Positions 33,898-42,765 of a DNA stretch of 64,000 bases are shown here, piece by piece. The translations under genes were made by a program, and so were the position numbers. Below the pieces are notes generated by a model. It had not been told where the DNA came from and searched no databases. It saw only the letters and a program-made list of their open reading frames with translations. This DNA is from Lytechinus pictus. Taxonomy: Eukaryota > Echinodermata > Echinoidea > Temnopleuroida > Toxopneustidae. Within the stretch, counting starts at the first letter, position 1. Every line of letters begins with the position of its first letter. Location of the stretch: positions 31,672,001 to 31,736,000 of the forward strand of contig NC_087246.1 of the NCBI RefSeq assembly GCF_037042905.1, in the 5' to 3' direction.

Positions 33898-35510
33898 TAA
33901 GGGATTGCTTTGTTTTTCTGCTTGCATGCCAATAGATCGGTGAGTGGTTGAGTGAGAGTTGCACAATCAGGAATGAAGCGACGATAGAAATTGACTAGTC
34001 CTAGAAATTCTCTGAGTTTGCGAAGAGAATCAGGAACAGGGAAATCGTTGATGACTTTGACTTTCTCGCGCAGAGGGCGGATGCCGTTCTCATCAACAAT
34101 GTGTCCGAGAAAGGTGAGAGAAGATGCGCCGAATTCACACTTGGCTGGGTTGATGACGACGCCATATTTCGAGAGTCGAGCGAAAAGTAGCTGGAGATGT
34201 TGCTTGTGCTCCTCTTCATTTTCGCTAGCGATGAGCAGATCGTCGATGTAGGCGTACACAAATGGAAGACCACGGGTTACTTCATCAATGAATCGTTGAA
34301 AAGTTTGTGCGGCATTGCGTAGCCCAAAAGGCATGCGTACAAACTCAAATAACCCAAAGGGTGTGGTGATGGCTGTTTTGTGTACATCTGCTTGATCGAC
34401 AGGAATCTGATGATATGCTCGTACGAGATCGAGTTTTGAAAAAATTCGCTTGCCTGCTAGGGCAGATGTAAAGTCTTGAAGATGGGGAATGGGATATTTG
34501 TCGGGCACTGTATTCCTATTTAGTGCACGATAGTCTCCACACGGTCTCCAGTCTCCGGGTGTTTTCTTGGGCACCATATGAAGTGGGGATGCCCAGTTGC
34601 TGCTAGACGGTTGAATGATGCCTAGTTCCAGCATGTGATCGAATTCCGCCTTCGCGATATTGTACCTGTCGGTTGCTAGGCGACGAGGACGGGATGAAAC
34701 AGGAGGGCCTTTCGTCACAATGTGATGGGTGACGGAGTGCTTGATCTCAGCCTCCTTATACACAGGGCGTGTGATATCAGGAAATTTTTCGAGGATAGAT
34801 TTGTAGGCAGCTTGATTTTCTGGCTTCAGAAACATAGGGCTAATAGAAGGAGATGAAGAAAGGATGCCAGTAATAGATAGATTGGTAGAAGAGTCGATGA
34901 GCTTGAGATTGCGCACATCAACAAGAAAACCAAAGTGATGAAGGAAGTCTGCCCCGATGATAGGAATGGGAATATCAGCAATGGTGAAAATCCATCTGCA
35001 AGCTCGACGCAGGCCGACGTCGAGAGTCAGGCTTCGCTCTCCATAAGTCGTAATGCTTGAGCGATTAACTGCTTGTAGATAGAATTTTGATGAAGGATGA
35101 TGTTTTTCGGCTTTTGATGGAGGAAGAACGCTAACTTCAGCTCCTGTGTCGACCAAAAAACGAATTCCAGTTTTCCTATCAGTGATGTAGAAAAGGCGAC
35201 TTTTTGATTTTGAGGAAGATTGGTTAGTTGTTGCTAGCTTTGGTTTGTTGGTGTCCTGTTTGTTTGAAGCCTTTTTGAATTTGCAAGGTGGTACACATTT
35301 GTGAGATTTTGTACCAAAGCGCCAATGATAATAACAATAATCTCCGGCATGTTGATGTGAGGGAGAATGATTATTGTGACGAGCTTGACGTTGACGATAA
35401 GCGTCGATAGCAATTGTGAGTTTTGATAGTTCTGCTCTTAAATCTTGAATAGAAGTACCAGTACTAGTAGTTGGTTGCGAGAAAGGGTGCTTTTGATTGC
35501 AAGTCGACAT
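33837..35510 (-). CDS. Truncated Ty3/Gypsy gag-pol: zinc-binding, protease and reverse transcriptase
   Basis: The 557-codon frame is open throughout. Residues 59-76 carry a Cys/His cluster (CYYHWRFG…C…PPC) as at the end of many Gypsy Gag proteins. Residues 121-126 (DTGAEV) are the aspartic protease active site. Residues ~255-525 are reverse transcriptase, with FSKLDL at 357-362 and the YIDD catalytic motif at 421-424. The last ~20 residues, after about 537, come from the abutting satellite, not from pol. RNase H and integrase are absent. The Gag capsid region is also absent, since the frame starts only ~125 nt after the primer-binding site region. A full element would need about 1000 more codons. 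It cannot be autonomous, though protease and RT look intact. Confidence 0.9.
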   Translation of the reverse strand: MSTCNQKHPFSQPTTSTGTSIQDLRAELSKLTIAIDAYRQRQARHNNHSPSHQHAGDYCYYHWRFGTKSHKCVPPCKFKKASNKQDTNKPKLATTNQSSSKSKSRLFYITDRKTGIRFLVDTGAEVSVLPPSKAEKHHPSSKFYLQAVNRSSITTYGERSLTLDVGLRRACRWIFTIADIPIPIIGADFLHHFGFLVDVRNLKLIDSSTNLSITGILSSSPSISPMFLKPENQAAYKSILEKFPDITRPVYKEAEIKHSVTHHIVTKGPPVSSRPRRLATDRYNIAKAEFDHMLELGIIQPSSSNWASPLHMVPKKTPGDWRPCGDYRALNRNTVPDKYPIPHLQDFTSALAGKRIFSKLDLVRAYHQIPVDQADVHKTAITTPFGLFEFVRMPFGLRNAAQTFQRFIDEVTRGLPFVYAYIDDLLIASENEEEHKQHLQLLFARLSKYGVVINPAKCEFGASSLTFLGHIVDENGIRPLREKVKVINDFPVPDSLRKLREFLGLVNFYRRFIPDCATLTQPLTDLLACKQKNKAIPYKNVVWYNCVVPGFTTRITT

Positions 35511-35611
35511 ATTGAAGAATGTAAGTGAGTCGACAATGAAATGAGAAGAAGGGAGATAATAATTAGAACATTATATGACGAAGGATGACTGTTCTCATCA
35601 CGTTGGTCGGG

Positions 35612-35634
35612 TTTTAATCACGTCGGGGTCACCA
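35612..35634 (-). other. Likely primer-binding site of the Gypsy element
   Basis: Immediately inside the LTR end the minus strand reads ctggtgaccccgacgtgatt. A TGG-starting segment directly after a ...CA LTR end is the normal tRNA-primer position. The matching tRNA was not determined. Confidence 0.5.
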
Positions 35635-36279
35635 GTGAAGCGGGGGTTGGTTTATAAGATGAAATGGTAATAAGCCAATCTCAACTTACCGACTTTATGC
35701 GTGTAGAGATCCGACAGACAATCCTCTAATATAACAAAGTGTTCCAATTATTGCACAATCCCAATGACACAGAATCACACAAGATTATATCACAACAAAT
35801 CACTTGGCTAGCTCAAGCGGTATTTGGATTTTCTCTTAGTGAAAATGACGGAGAAAAAAGGGTAGTACGCAAATTTGAAATGGTATGCTGTGGAAGATGC
35901 AATGGATGAATTTGCTCCAAGTGAGATGATGGAATCCACAAATGTATCAAGTATTTGACGACGTTCTCAAGACACGTGTTTACTGAAGAAGAAAACTTTG
36001 AGAAGTGTGTTCAGAAAAGAAAGTAGTAGTTTTCATCCCAAATGTGATGTAGGATGTAAACAAAGAGAGAGGGGAGAGAGAGGTACCAATTCAGAGAATT
36101 TATAGTGAGTCACAGGTGATTGTGCTGTGTGAGGGTCATTATTGACCACTTGTTGGCATGTTTATTGCTAGGGAGTGGAAGTAACTGGTATCCAAGTGTA
36201 ATGTCCTCTCGAAGATGATGAGTAATAGAAGGCAAAGTTGAGAAATGAAAAAGGATGAAATTTGGAAAATACTACAACA
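35635..36279 (-). repeat. 5' LTR of the Gypsy element (~645 bp)
   Basis: On the minus strand the segment starts TGTTGTAGTATTTTCC (36279) and ends ...CGCTTCA (35635), giving TG...CA borders. A TATA-like cactataaattctc lies near 36099-36110 with a pyrimidine-rich stretch after it. The outer border was set by comparison with the TRIM copy 2 upstream region: homology between the two promoters begins right outside, at gcattattactg (36280). The predicted target duplication on this side is gcatt; the other side is lost. Confidence 0.65.
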
Positions 36280-36488
36280 GCATTATTACTGTATTACTAT
36301 AACTATTGAAAATGTCAAAGGTCGGTGGGAATTCCCAGTCACTAAGAATAGATTAACGAACCGTTCGTACACAATGATAACGGTATTATTATGATCAGTT
36401 TACTAAATACGCATTTCAGAGAACCCAGCTTCTATTTATAATTTAGTGCATACTATCAAAAAACGATATCATTTTGTACATAGGAAAG
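36280..36488 (+). promoter_or_regulatory. TRIM copy 1 promoter and non-coding first exon
   Basis: A perfect palindromic NF-kB-like site GGGAATTCCC is at 36327-36336, a TATA-like tatttata at 36433-36440, and a donor aggaaag|gtgagtgaa at 36488/36489. This layout is shared with 56370-56535 (copy 2) and 50630-50840 (orphan). If transcription starts ~30 bp after the TATA, exon 1 is only about 20-25 nt. NF-kB control is inferred from the motif; it would fit an immune-inducible TRIM gene. Confidence 0.6.
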
Positions 36489-37633
36489 GTGAGTGAATTA
36501 ACCCTTTTCAGTCTAGTAAGAAAGAACTTGTGTATATTGTGTTCTCATTTCACATTGATGAAAGTCAAATCATTTTTAGGATGTCTCCCATATCCGACAT
36601 GGAATCATAATTTACTTTGAACTGAAAATGCTAGGTATGTGTATAGATAGGTCATCTTTGTCACATTGAGAAATGTTAATAATTCTTAAGATGAAAATGC
36701 ATATACAAGCATTCATGCTTTCTTAGCAATCAGGTAAACTTCACTACCATTTACTCGCTTATATATTTCTTACGAAGGGGTAGGGCTGAAAAATCATTTA
36801 TATTTTCATTTGAAAAGATAAAGCCATTCAGACAAACAGAAACTGAAAATACCATAAAAGCTAGAGATGAATAGGAAAGCTGGAAAAGGTATTTTAAAAT
36901 TATGGATGAAATAACAAAGATATGATAAGCAGCCTACTCCACACTGTGGAATTATGTTTTTTTTTATTAGAAAAACTAAACCAAATGAATGAATTGTTAT
37001 GAATGATAAAAATTACCTTACTTATGACACATTGATATACAGATTATGATAATTATAATTTTTTGTTCCTTAATTGTGAGCTCAATATAGTGATGTCATG
37101 CTTGCTTTCAATCGATGAATTTAGGCTTAATGTGGTAGCTTTATATGATTTTATCATATTTTGCTAACATTTTGATTTTTCCGCTTACTTTATATTCATA
37201 TCAACGGAATTTCATATCTGAAAGGACAAATTTCAGTGGTCAGAAGATGGAAATTCATTTAAATGTAAGAACGTATATCCCGGATTTTTTTTTTTAATGA
37301 AGGAATTATGTTGTATTCTTATACATACATATATATATATAATAGTTTAAATTTTATACATATATACATTCATATAATAATACATATTCATTCATCTTCT
37401 TATCATGATCATATATTATTATTATCATTATGAATAAATCTAGAAATAAATGCTGCCATATATCCTTCTTTTGTTTCTTTCCAAAACGTGTGTGTCTGTG
37501 TTTTTAATGGGGGGGGGGGGGGTGGCAGCAAATTCCTTCTGCTTCTATAGAGGTACGCTCCAGAGACGAAAGAAAGGCATTCTTTTCCCTTCTTATGAAT
37601 TCGTTGTTTTTATTTTGTTTTGTGATTATGTAG
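36489..37633 (+). other. Intron 1 of TRIM copy 1
   Basis: Donor gtgagtgaatt at 36489 and acceptor gattatgtag ending at 37633, ten nucleotides before the ATG. Parts align with the copy 2 intron (attgtgagctcaatatagtg; aatgtggtagctttatat; acggaatttcatatctgaaa). A poly-G tract at 37510-37522 is also shared. The splice junction is inferred from the paralogue comparison and GT/AG signals. Confidence 0.6.
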
Positions 37634-37643
37634 ATTTAAGGTC

Positions 37644-39479
37644 ATGGCTGAAGAATTAAAAGACACGATTGCTCAGAGTCTGGAGTGTCCTGTTTGTCTG
37701 ACTACCTTCACTGATCCCAAGATCCTGTCTTGCTCACACACCTACTGCAAGGTATGTCTGGAAAAGCTCTTGGAATCCCGTGCTGATGATCAGATGATCC
37801 GATGCCCGGTCTGCAGAGATGATACCCAGGTACCAAATCTAGATGTCAGCAAACTACCGGCAAGCCTAGCTTTAAGGAATCTTATAGAGGACGTGAAAAA
37901 CCAACAGCAAATTTGCACGAATTGTGATTCCGAGTATAAGCCTCAAGCTGTTGTCTACTGCCAAGACTGTGGCAAGTATCTATGTAATACTTGCCATAAT
38001 ATGCACTCTCAGTGGAAAGACTTCGTCAATCATGAGATCATAGCCATGAGTGAGATCTCGTCAGGAAAGGTGTCAATACGTAGATACCGGAAATGCAGGA
38101 CACATCCGAAAGAAGATGAAGAATGTTTCTGTTCTAACTGTAAGAAATTCACATGCTTCAGGTGTGTTGTTATGGAACATAAAGACCAAGGACACCATGT
38201 CATCGAGTCAGCTGCTTATGAAAGTAATCACACGAAGACCATCGAAGAGCTTGAATCCCAGGTGGAGAAGAAACAATCATGCTTTCGAAATTACATCGAT
38301 CTCATCGATGAACAGAAGAAGTGTGTGGATAATGCTACAAAGCATTGTACATATGACATCAACAAAGCGTATGATGAAGCAGTTCGACAGTTGACAGAGA
38401 CGAGAGAAATTTTACTTGGTGAAGTAAAGGGAAAGACTGAAAGAGTAGAGGAAGCCCTGGAAGAAATGAAGAAATCAGCTCAGCAGCGCATCAATCACTT
38501 AACGACCATCGCTGAGATGGTAACCAATAGGAGAAATGCACCAGTAGACATGGATACTTTGGCTGTATATGACACCTTATGTGAAGACCTACAAGAGGCC
38601 TTAAATCAGGAAAATCCTGATTATGAGCAGCCGAATAAAACATGCAGGAAGGCGAAAAGTTCCCTTTTTGAAAGGAACATTGGAAAGGACGAACTAGGTC
38701 TGGGAAAAATTGTTAACGAGCTTGTAAAGAGCATTGCTTTGCCTACTAAAGATAGCATGAATGTCATGATAAACACACCAGATGGTAGGATGGCTGTAGG
38801 ATGTGGTGAAGTGCGTGGCGTGAATATCTTCTCTGCTGATCGTCATCTCCAGCAGACAGTCCTCAAGGATGTTAAGATCAGTGCATTGGGTTTCCTCTCT
38901 GATGGTCGGTGTGTTGTAATTGATAAGTCAAACACTGTAGCACTGTATACACCAGAGTTCACAAAGTTGAATGTGATGTTTGAGACTCTGAATTACGATG
39001 AAGGTGGGATTTCTAAACTCACTGTTGATAGTGATGATCTGATCTATGTTAGCTACAGGAAACCCGAGAAGATCCAAGTGTTCTCATCAGCAGGTGGGAA
39101 GGCAATCAAGGAGATACCATGCCAAGGATATGAGCCTCAGCAAATCACTTCTTACAATGATTCACTAATCATTAATACAAGTAATACTGTACGATTGATA
39201 GACAAAGAAGGTGATGTAAAGCATACATTAACCAGTCCAAGTAATACTTACCTATACGCTGTGTCTCAAAGAAATACAATCCTGACAGCCACGGTGAAGT
39301 ACGATGAAGGTTTGGTGAGCATCGATGAGTACACAGACGAGCTGAAGCACATTCATAACCTCATTGATGAGTACAAGATTGAGAAACCTGAGAGACATTG
39401 GTATTATCTCCAGCGGTACCGATCAGGAGAGATCGCATTCTGTACTCCTGATAACCTCTATATTATGAATTTCACATAA
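37644..39479 (+). CDS. TRIM-family E3 ubiquitin ligase, copy 1 (TRIM56/45-like architecture)
   Basis: A single-exon coding region of 611 codons. RING finger at residues 15-57 with all eight C3HC4 ligands (C15, C18, C30, H32, C35, C38, C54, C57). B-box 1 at 91-130 (C91, C94, C106, C109, C114, C117, H121, H130). B-box 2 at 151-184 (C151, H154, C163, C166, C171, C174, H179, H184). A coiled coil spans about 195-300. The C-terminal ~240 residues have repeating strand patterns (PDGRMAVG, SDGRCVVID, SDDLIYVSY) typical of an NHL-like beta-propeller. RING-B-box-coiled-coil proteins act as dimeric ubiquitin ligases, many in innate immunity. The start is the first ATG after the acceptor. It pairs with the tandem paralogue at 59640-61475. 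TRIM56, TRIM45 and TRIM2/3 types cannot be separated here. Confidence 0.92.
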   Translation: MAEELKDTIAQSLECPVCLTTFTDPKILSCSHTYCKVCLEKLLESRADDQMIRCPVCRDDTQVPNLDVSKLPASLALRNLIEDVKNQQQICTNCDSEYKPQAVVYCQDCGKYLCNTCHNMHSQWKDFVNHEIIAMSEISSGKVSIRRYRKCRTHPKEDEECFCSNCKKFTCFRCVVMEHKDQGHHVIESAAYESNHTKTIEELESQVEKKQSCFRNYIDLIDEQKKCVDNATKHCTYDINKAYDEAVRQLTETREILLGEVKGKTERVEEALEEMKKSAQQRINHLTTIAEMVTNRRNAPVDMDTLAVYDTLCEDLQEALNQENPDYEQPNKTCRKAKSSLFERNIGKDELGLGKIVNELVKSIALPTKDSMNVMINTPDGRMAVGCGEVRGVNIFSADRHLQQTVLKDVKISALGFLSDGRCVVIDKSNTVALYTPEFTKLNVMFETLNYDEGGISKLTVDSDDLIYVSYRKPEKIQVFSSAGGKAIKEIPCQGYEPQQITSYNDSLIINTSNTVRLIDKEGDVKHTLTSPSNTYLYAVSQRNTILTATVKYDEGLVSIDEYTDELKHIHNLIDEYKIEKPERHWYYLQRYRSGEIAFCTPDNLYIMNFT

Positions 39480-40635
39480 AAATGATGGATGAAACCGCAA
39501 GAAATACGTAATATAAAATATGATCGCATACCGTATTAGAAATGGCATTATGAGATATAAACGTTACCATGTTGAGTTCTTTAACTTTCCTCGAATGAAA
39601 CATAGAAATTATCAGTAATCAGTATTTTAGCTGTGTTTTCATTTCTCGATACTGTCAATAATGATTCGATGTCAATGCACTCATATACAGACTGACAACT
39701 TTGATACATGGTTTTAAGTAGTCCCATAGACAACGACAATAAGAGTTTTTTCCCTGATGTTATGTAATCACATGGGGTGGTATTCTGATAAGTAATCGAT
39801 TCTAACTAGAAATTTAACCACATTTCTATGGAATGCTGGATTCATTTTACTTCTTTTCTTATCTTGGAAATTATTATGGACCAATTGAATTATTAAAAAT
39901 CATTAGTGTCTAGATACACACTTTTTAATTTTCATATTCTTCCCATTTCGTGATTAATTTTTTTTGATTGGATAATAATTGCCCAGAATATATACATATA
40001 TATATTACCAACATACATTACCCAACACAGTGGACAGTATGTTTCCCAACATTTTAAATGTGTAGATATTTGTAATGATGACATCCGACGATGCTCAAAG
40101 GCTTAAGGTTTTAGATATAAGATGAAAAGTATTGCATAATAACAGTCAGTTTTCAGAGGCCTAGGTCAACTCTTGAAGATCAAAGTCTCAAAACCATCAA
40201 TGTTGTTAAAAATGTCCCTGACCCCTATCCCTTCCCCCCATATTGTTCAAAATCAACCTAAAATTGTATTGTTAACCAATACTTTGGTAGGTTATTCTGA
40301 GAAATCCTTGAGTGACGAGTTCATGGAATATTAGTATTTTGATAAATTTGCAAAATTTGTCCAGAAACATTTGATATATTTTTTAATTATAAATGTTTGA
40401 TAGAGTGAGTTGCAATGGAGTTTTATCTAACATTTCAATTTTGGAAAGATGTGGTGATGTATTTATTTATTAATAGTTTTTTTCAAGAGGATGCCCAATC
40501 AACATAAGAGTTACATTCCCTTGCATTGGGGTCCTTCCTATTAAAACAAACAATCAAATATAACCTACATGATACAATATAATTAACATACATGTTTAGA
40601 AATTAAAAAATATATAAATAAAAATAATAAATAAT
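39480..40635. other. TRIM copy 1 3' flank
   Basis: No canonical AATAAA is close to the stop; ATTAAA at 39892-39897 is a candidate poly(A) signal. At about 39997-40066 a solo end of the CACTCTTAAAAATGTTGGG MITE family (gtggacagtatgtttcccaa) is present. No other gene. Confidence 0.45.
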
Positions 40636-40903
40636 ATAGGATCTGTATAGCGCACGTATCCACCTTGCTAGGTGCTCAAGGCGCTCCTATATTACCCCGG
40701 CTAAGCTAGTCTACCGATTCTGGTGCGCACAGCTTTTTTGAGGAATTACTTCCTGCCGGTACCCATTTACCTCACCTGGGTCGAGTGCAGCACAGTGTGG
40801 ATAAATTTTTTGCTGAAGGAAAGCACGCCATGGCTAGGATTCGAACCCACGACCCTCTGTTTGAAAGGCGAGAGTCAGAACCACTAGGCCACGACGAGCC
40901 CAT
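40636..40903 (-). mobile_element. tRNA-derived SINE
   Basis: On the minus strand the head reads ggctcgtcgtggcctagtgg with a polymerase III box A (tggcctagtgg), and 40 bp on a box B (ggttcgaatcc). The body follows (caggtgaggtaaatgggtac) and then the tail (ggggtaatataggagcgcct … gtgcgctatacagatcct). The head has the length and boxes of a tRNA but not a clean cloverleaf, and it continues into SINE body, so it is not a tRNA gene. It is absent from the equivalent place in the copy 2 region, so it arrived after the TRIM duplication or was lost there. Confidence 0.85.
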
Positions 40904-41224
40904 GCATATTTTATCGCGCTCTATCATTAACAGTTTTATTTCCTTTAAAAAAGAGGCTGTTTTAACGCATTTTTTTATAAATACAATGATTCCATATCTG
41001 AAAGCCACAAAGAAAGATTTCATTTATTTTTCAGTCGATTCTATTCTTCAGAATGCCCCCCTAAGAAAGGAAGTATATGGAGCTACTTTTGTTTATGGCG
41101 AGATCGAGACTAGAATTAAATGCTTGTACAGTGTGGTAAAACAGGATTTCTTAGAATATAAAGAATCATTTATGTAAATATAAAAATTAACGGATGATAT
41201 ACTAAAATTCTGATGCCGACAATG

Positions 41225-41434
41225 CACTCTTAGAAAAATGTTGGGCAACATACTGTCCACACAACAATTGGTTAAAACTTTATCCAATTCTGATTAGTTT
41301 TAAACCAATAATGCGTGGCAGTGCTTGCTTTGGGTGAAAACTGCACAGGATTGGTCGAAAACTGCCCAGAGATGGATAAATTGTGTAACCAATAATGTTC
41401 TGTGGACAGTATGTTGCCCAACATTTTAAGAGTG
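41225..41434. mobile_element. CACTCTTAAAAATGTTGGG MITE, copy 1
   Basis: Begins cactcttagaaaaatgttgg and ends ccaacattttaagagtg, with 'ttttaaaccaataatg' and 'gaaaactgc' words inside. Matches the element at 52222-52401 along its length. It lies just after a segment (tagaatataaagaatcattt) that is shared with the copy 2 downstream region, so it is a post-duplication insertion. Confidence 0.8.
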
Positions 41435-41739
41435 TGGAGCAGCGGCGACATTTTCAGATGAAGGGTCTATCCATACGCCCATGCTTTATATAATGTATAT
41501 AAACTTGTTGGAGGCTCGTTGTGAAGAATGGTCTGTTGGAATATAGCCGTGTCTCAAGGAAGAAATATAATGGCTGCTCTAATAGTGAGAGTTTTTCCTT
41601 GAAATGTTGTTACAGTCGTTTATTCATTTCTCAATTTTACATACACAGATTCTCTCAATCATGTAACTGAATATTTAAATGAAATTATATTATTAAAAAA
41701 GAATTTGTATATATTTATACATTTTGTACAATACAGTTG

Positions 41740-42765
41740 ATTTCTATCAGTTTGTACTTGTAGGACAATGTGTACTATAAAAAAGGAAGAAATTGGATCA
41801 TGATTGTGTTCAATTGAATTGTAGCTTATTTTCTCATATTAAGCAAATATAATGATCTTCTTGTCTGCAAAATAAAATAGTTATATGTGTTTACAGGACT
41901 CTGCATTCTCCAAATAATATGATTAGAAGTAAAAGATGTCCTTCACATGTAAAACAAAAGAGTTTAATCAAAATCAGAAATGAAATAACAAAGTTATGGC
42001 TTTTCAAATTTTACATTATGCATTATATCCCTATACCTGTGAAACAGTTCATGAATATGGATTGAGTGAGCTGACAATCACCCTATAATTTTTTGTATTT
42101 TATTATGAAAAAATATAATATTCATTCTAGTTTCTGTCTGTATAATATTTAAATTATGATTGATTACTGATCGAATGTGATGTGCAAGAAACACATTGTT
42201 TGTATAATGTTTATTTTTTCTTGTTTGTAGTCGGTTTGTACTAGTAGAAGAAAAGGTGTACGATGAAAAAGAAGGAAATAGATCATGTGTTAAATTGACT
42301 TGTAACATAATATTCTCATATTAAAGCAAATATTTTATCTTGTAGTTGCCTGAAGAGTTATTAGACATGCCTTTAAAGGACTATGAGTTCTCCATGCAGA
42401 CTGAAAAAATATATGATCTGAAGTAAAAGAGTACATCTATTTATGTAAAATAGGATTTCCTCAAAAACCCAAAATGAAATGACAAAATTATGGATTTTCG
42501 AGTGTTGCATTATGCATTCTACCGGTGAAACAGTTATGAATGTCATCATGAATATGAATATGAAGTGAGCTGACAATGCCACCATACCTTTTTCATTATG
42601 AAAATTTACAAGATTAATTGTTTTGTTTCCGCTCGTAGAAATAACAAAAATGAATGATTAATGATCAAGTGTGATATATAAGAACCACATTGGTGATCGA
42701 GGTAACCTGTTTTGGGAGATAAAGACATAGTCTTACTCTTATAAGCAATGAAATAATTAACATTT
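41740..42765. repeat. ~494-bp tandem repeats downstream of TRIM copy 1
   Basis: Words recur at a period near 494 bp: gattactgatcgaatgtgat (42162) and gattaatgatcaagtgtgat (42656); gaaatgaaataacaaagtta (about 41977) and aaaatgaaatgacaaaatta (about 42471). About two and a fraction units. The same set follows TRIM copy 2 at about 62990-64000. No coding frame. Confidence 0.7.

Larger units (their letters stand above)
33898..36279 (-). mobile_element. Truncated Ty3/Gypsy LTR retrotransposon (5' half)
   Basis: In minus orientation the order is LTR, primer-binding-site-like sequence, short gag remnant, protease, RT, then abrupt loss at the satellite junction. No 3' LTR (no second copy of the 35635-36279 sequence) is seen in the window. 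The element points away from TRIM copy 1, with its LTR only some 50 bp from the kB-like site of that gene's promoter. Confidence 0.85.

Noticed and set aside
32982-33964. Several overlapping frames with repeated CGKSKLPHE or ITTPHKY-like words
   Set aside because: They are readings of the 104-bp satellite; the phrase repeats follow the monomer.
40840-40903. tRNA-like sequence with box A and box B
   Set aside because: It is the head of a SINE: it runs on into SINE body and tail and does not form a clean cloverleaf.
40785-41177. 130-codon plus-strand frame downstream of TRIM copy 1
   Set aside because: Its first part is the antisense of the SINE and the remainder has no recognisable domain or conservation in the copy 2 flank.
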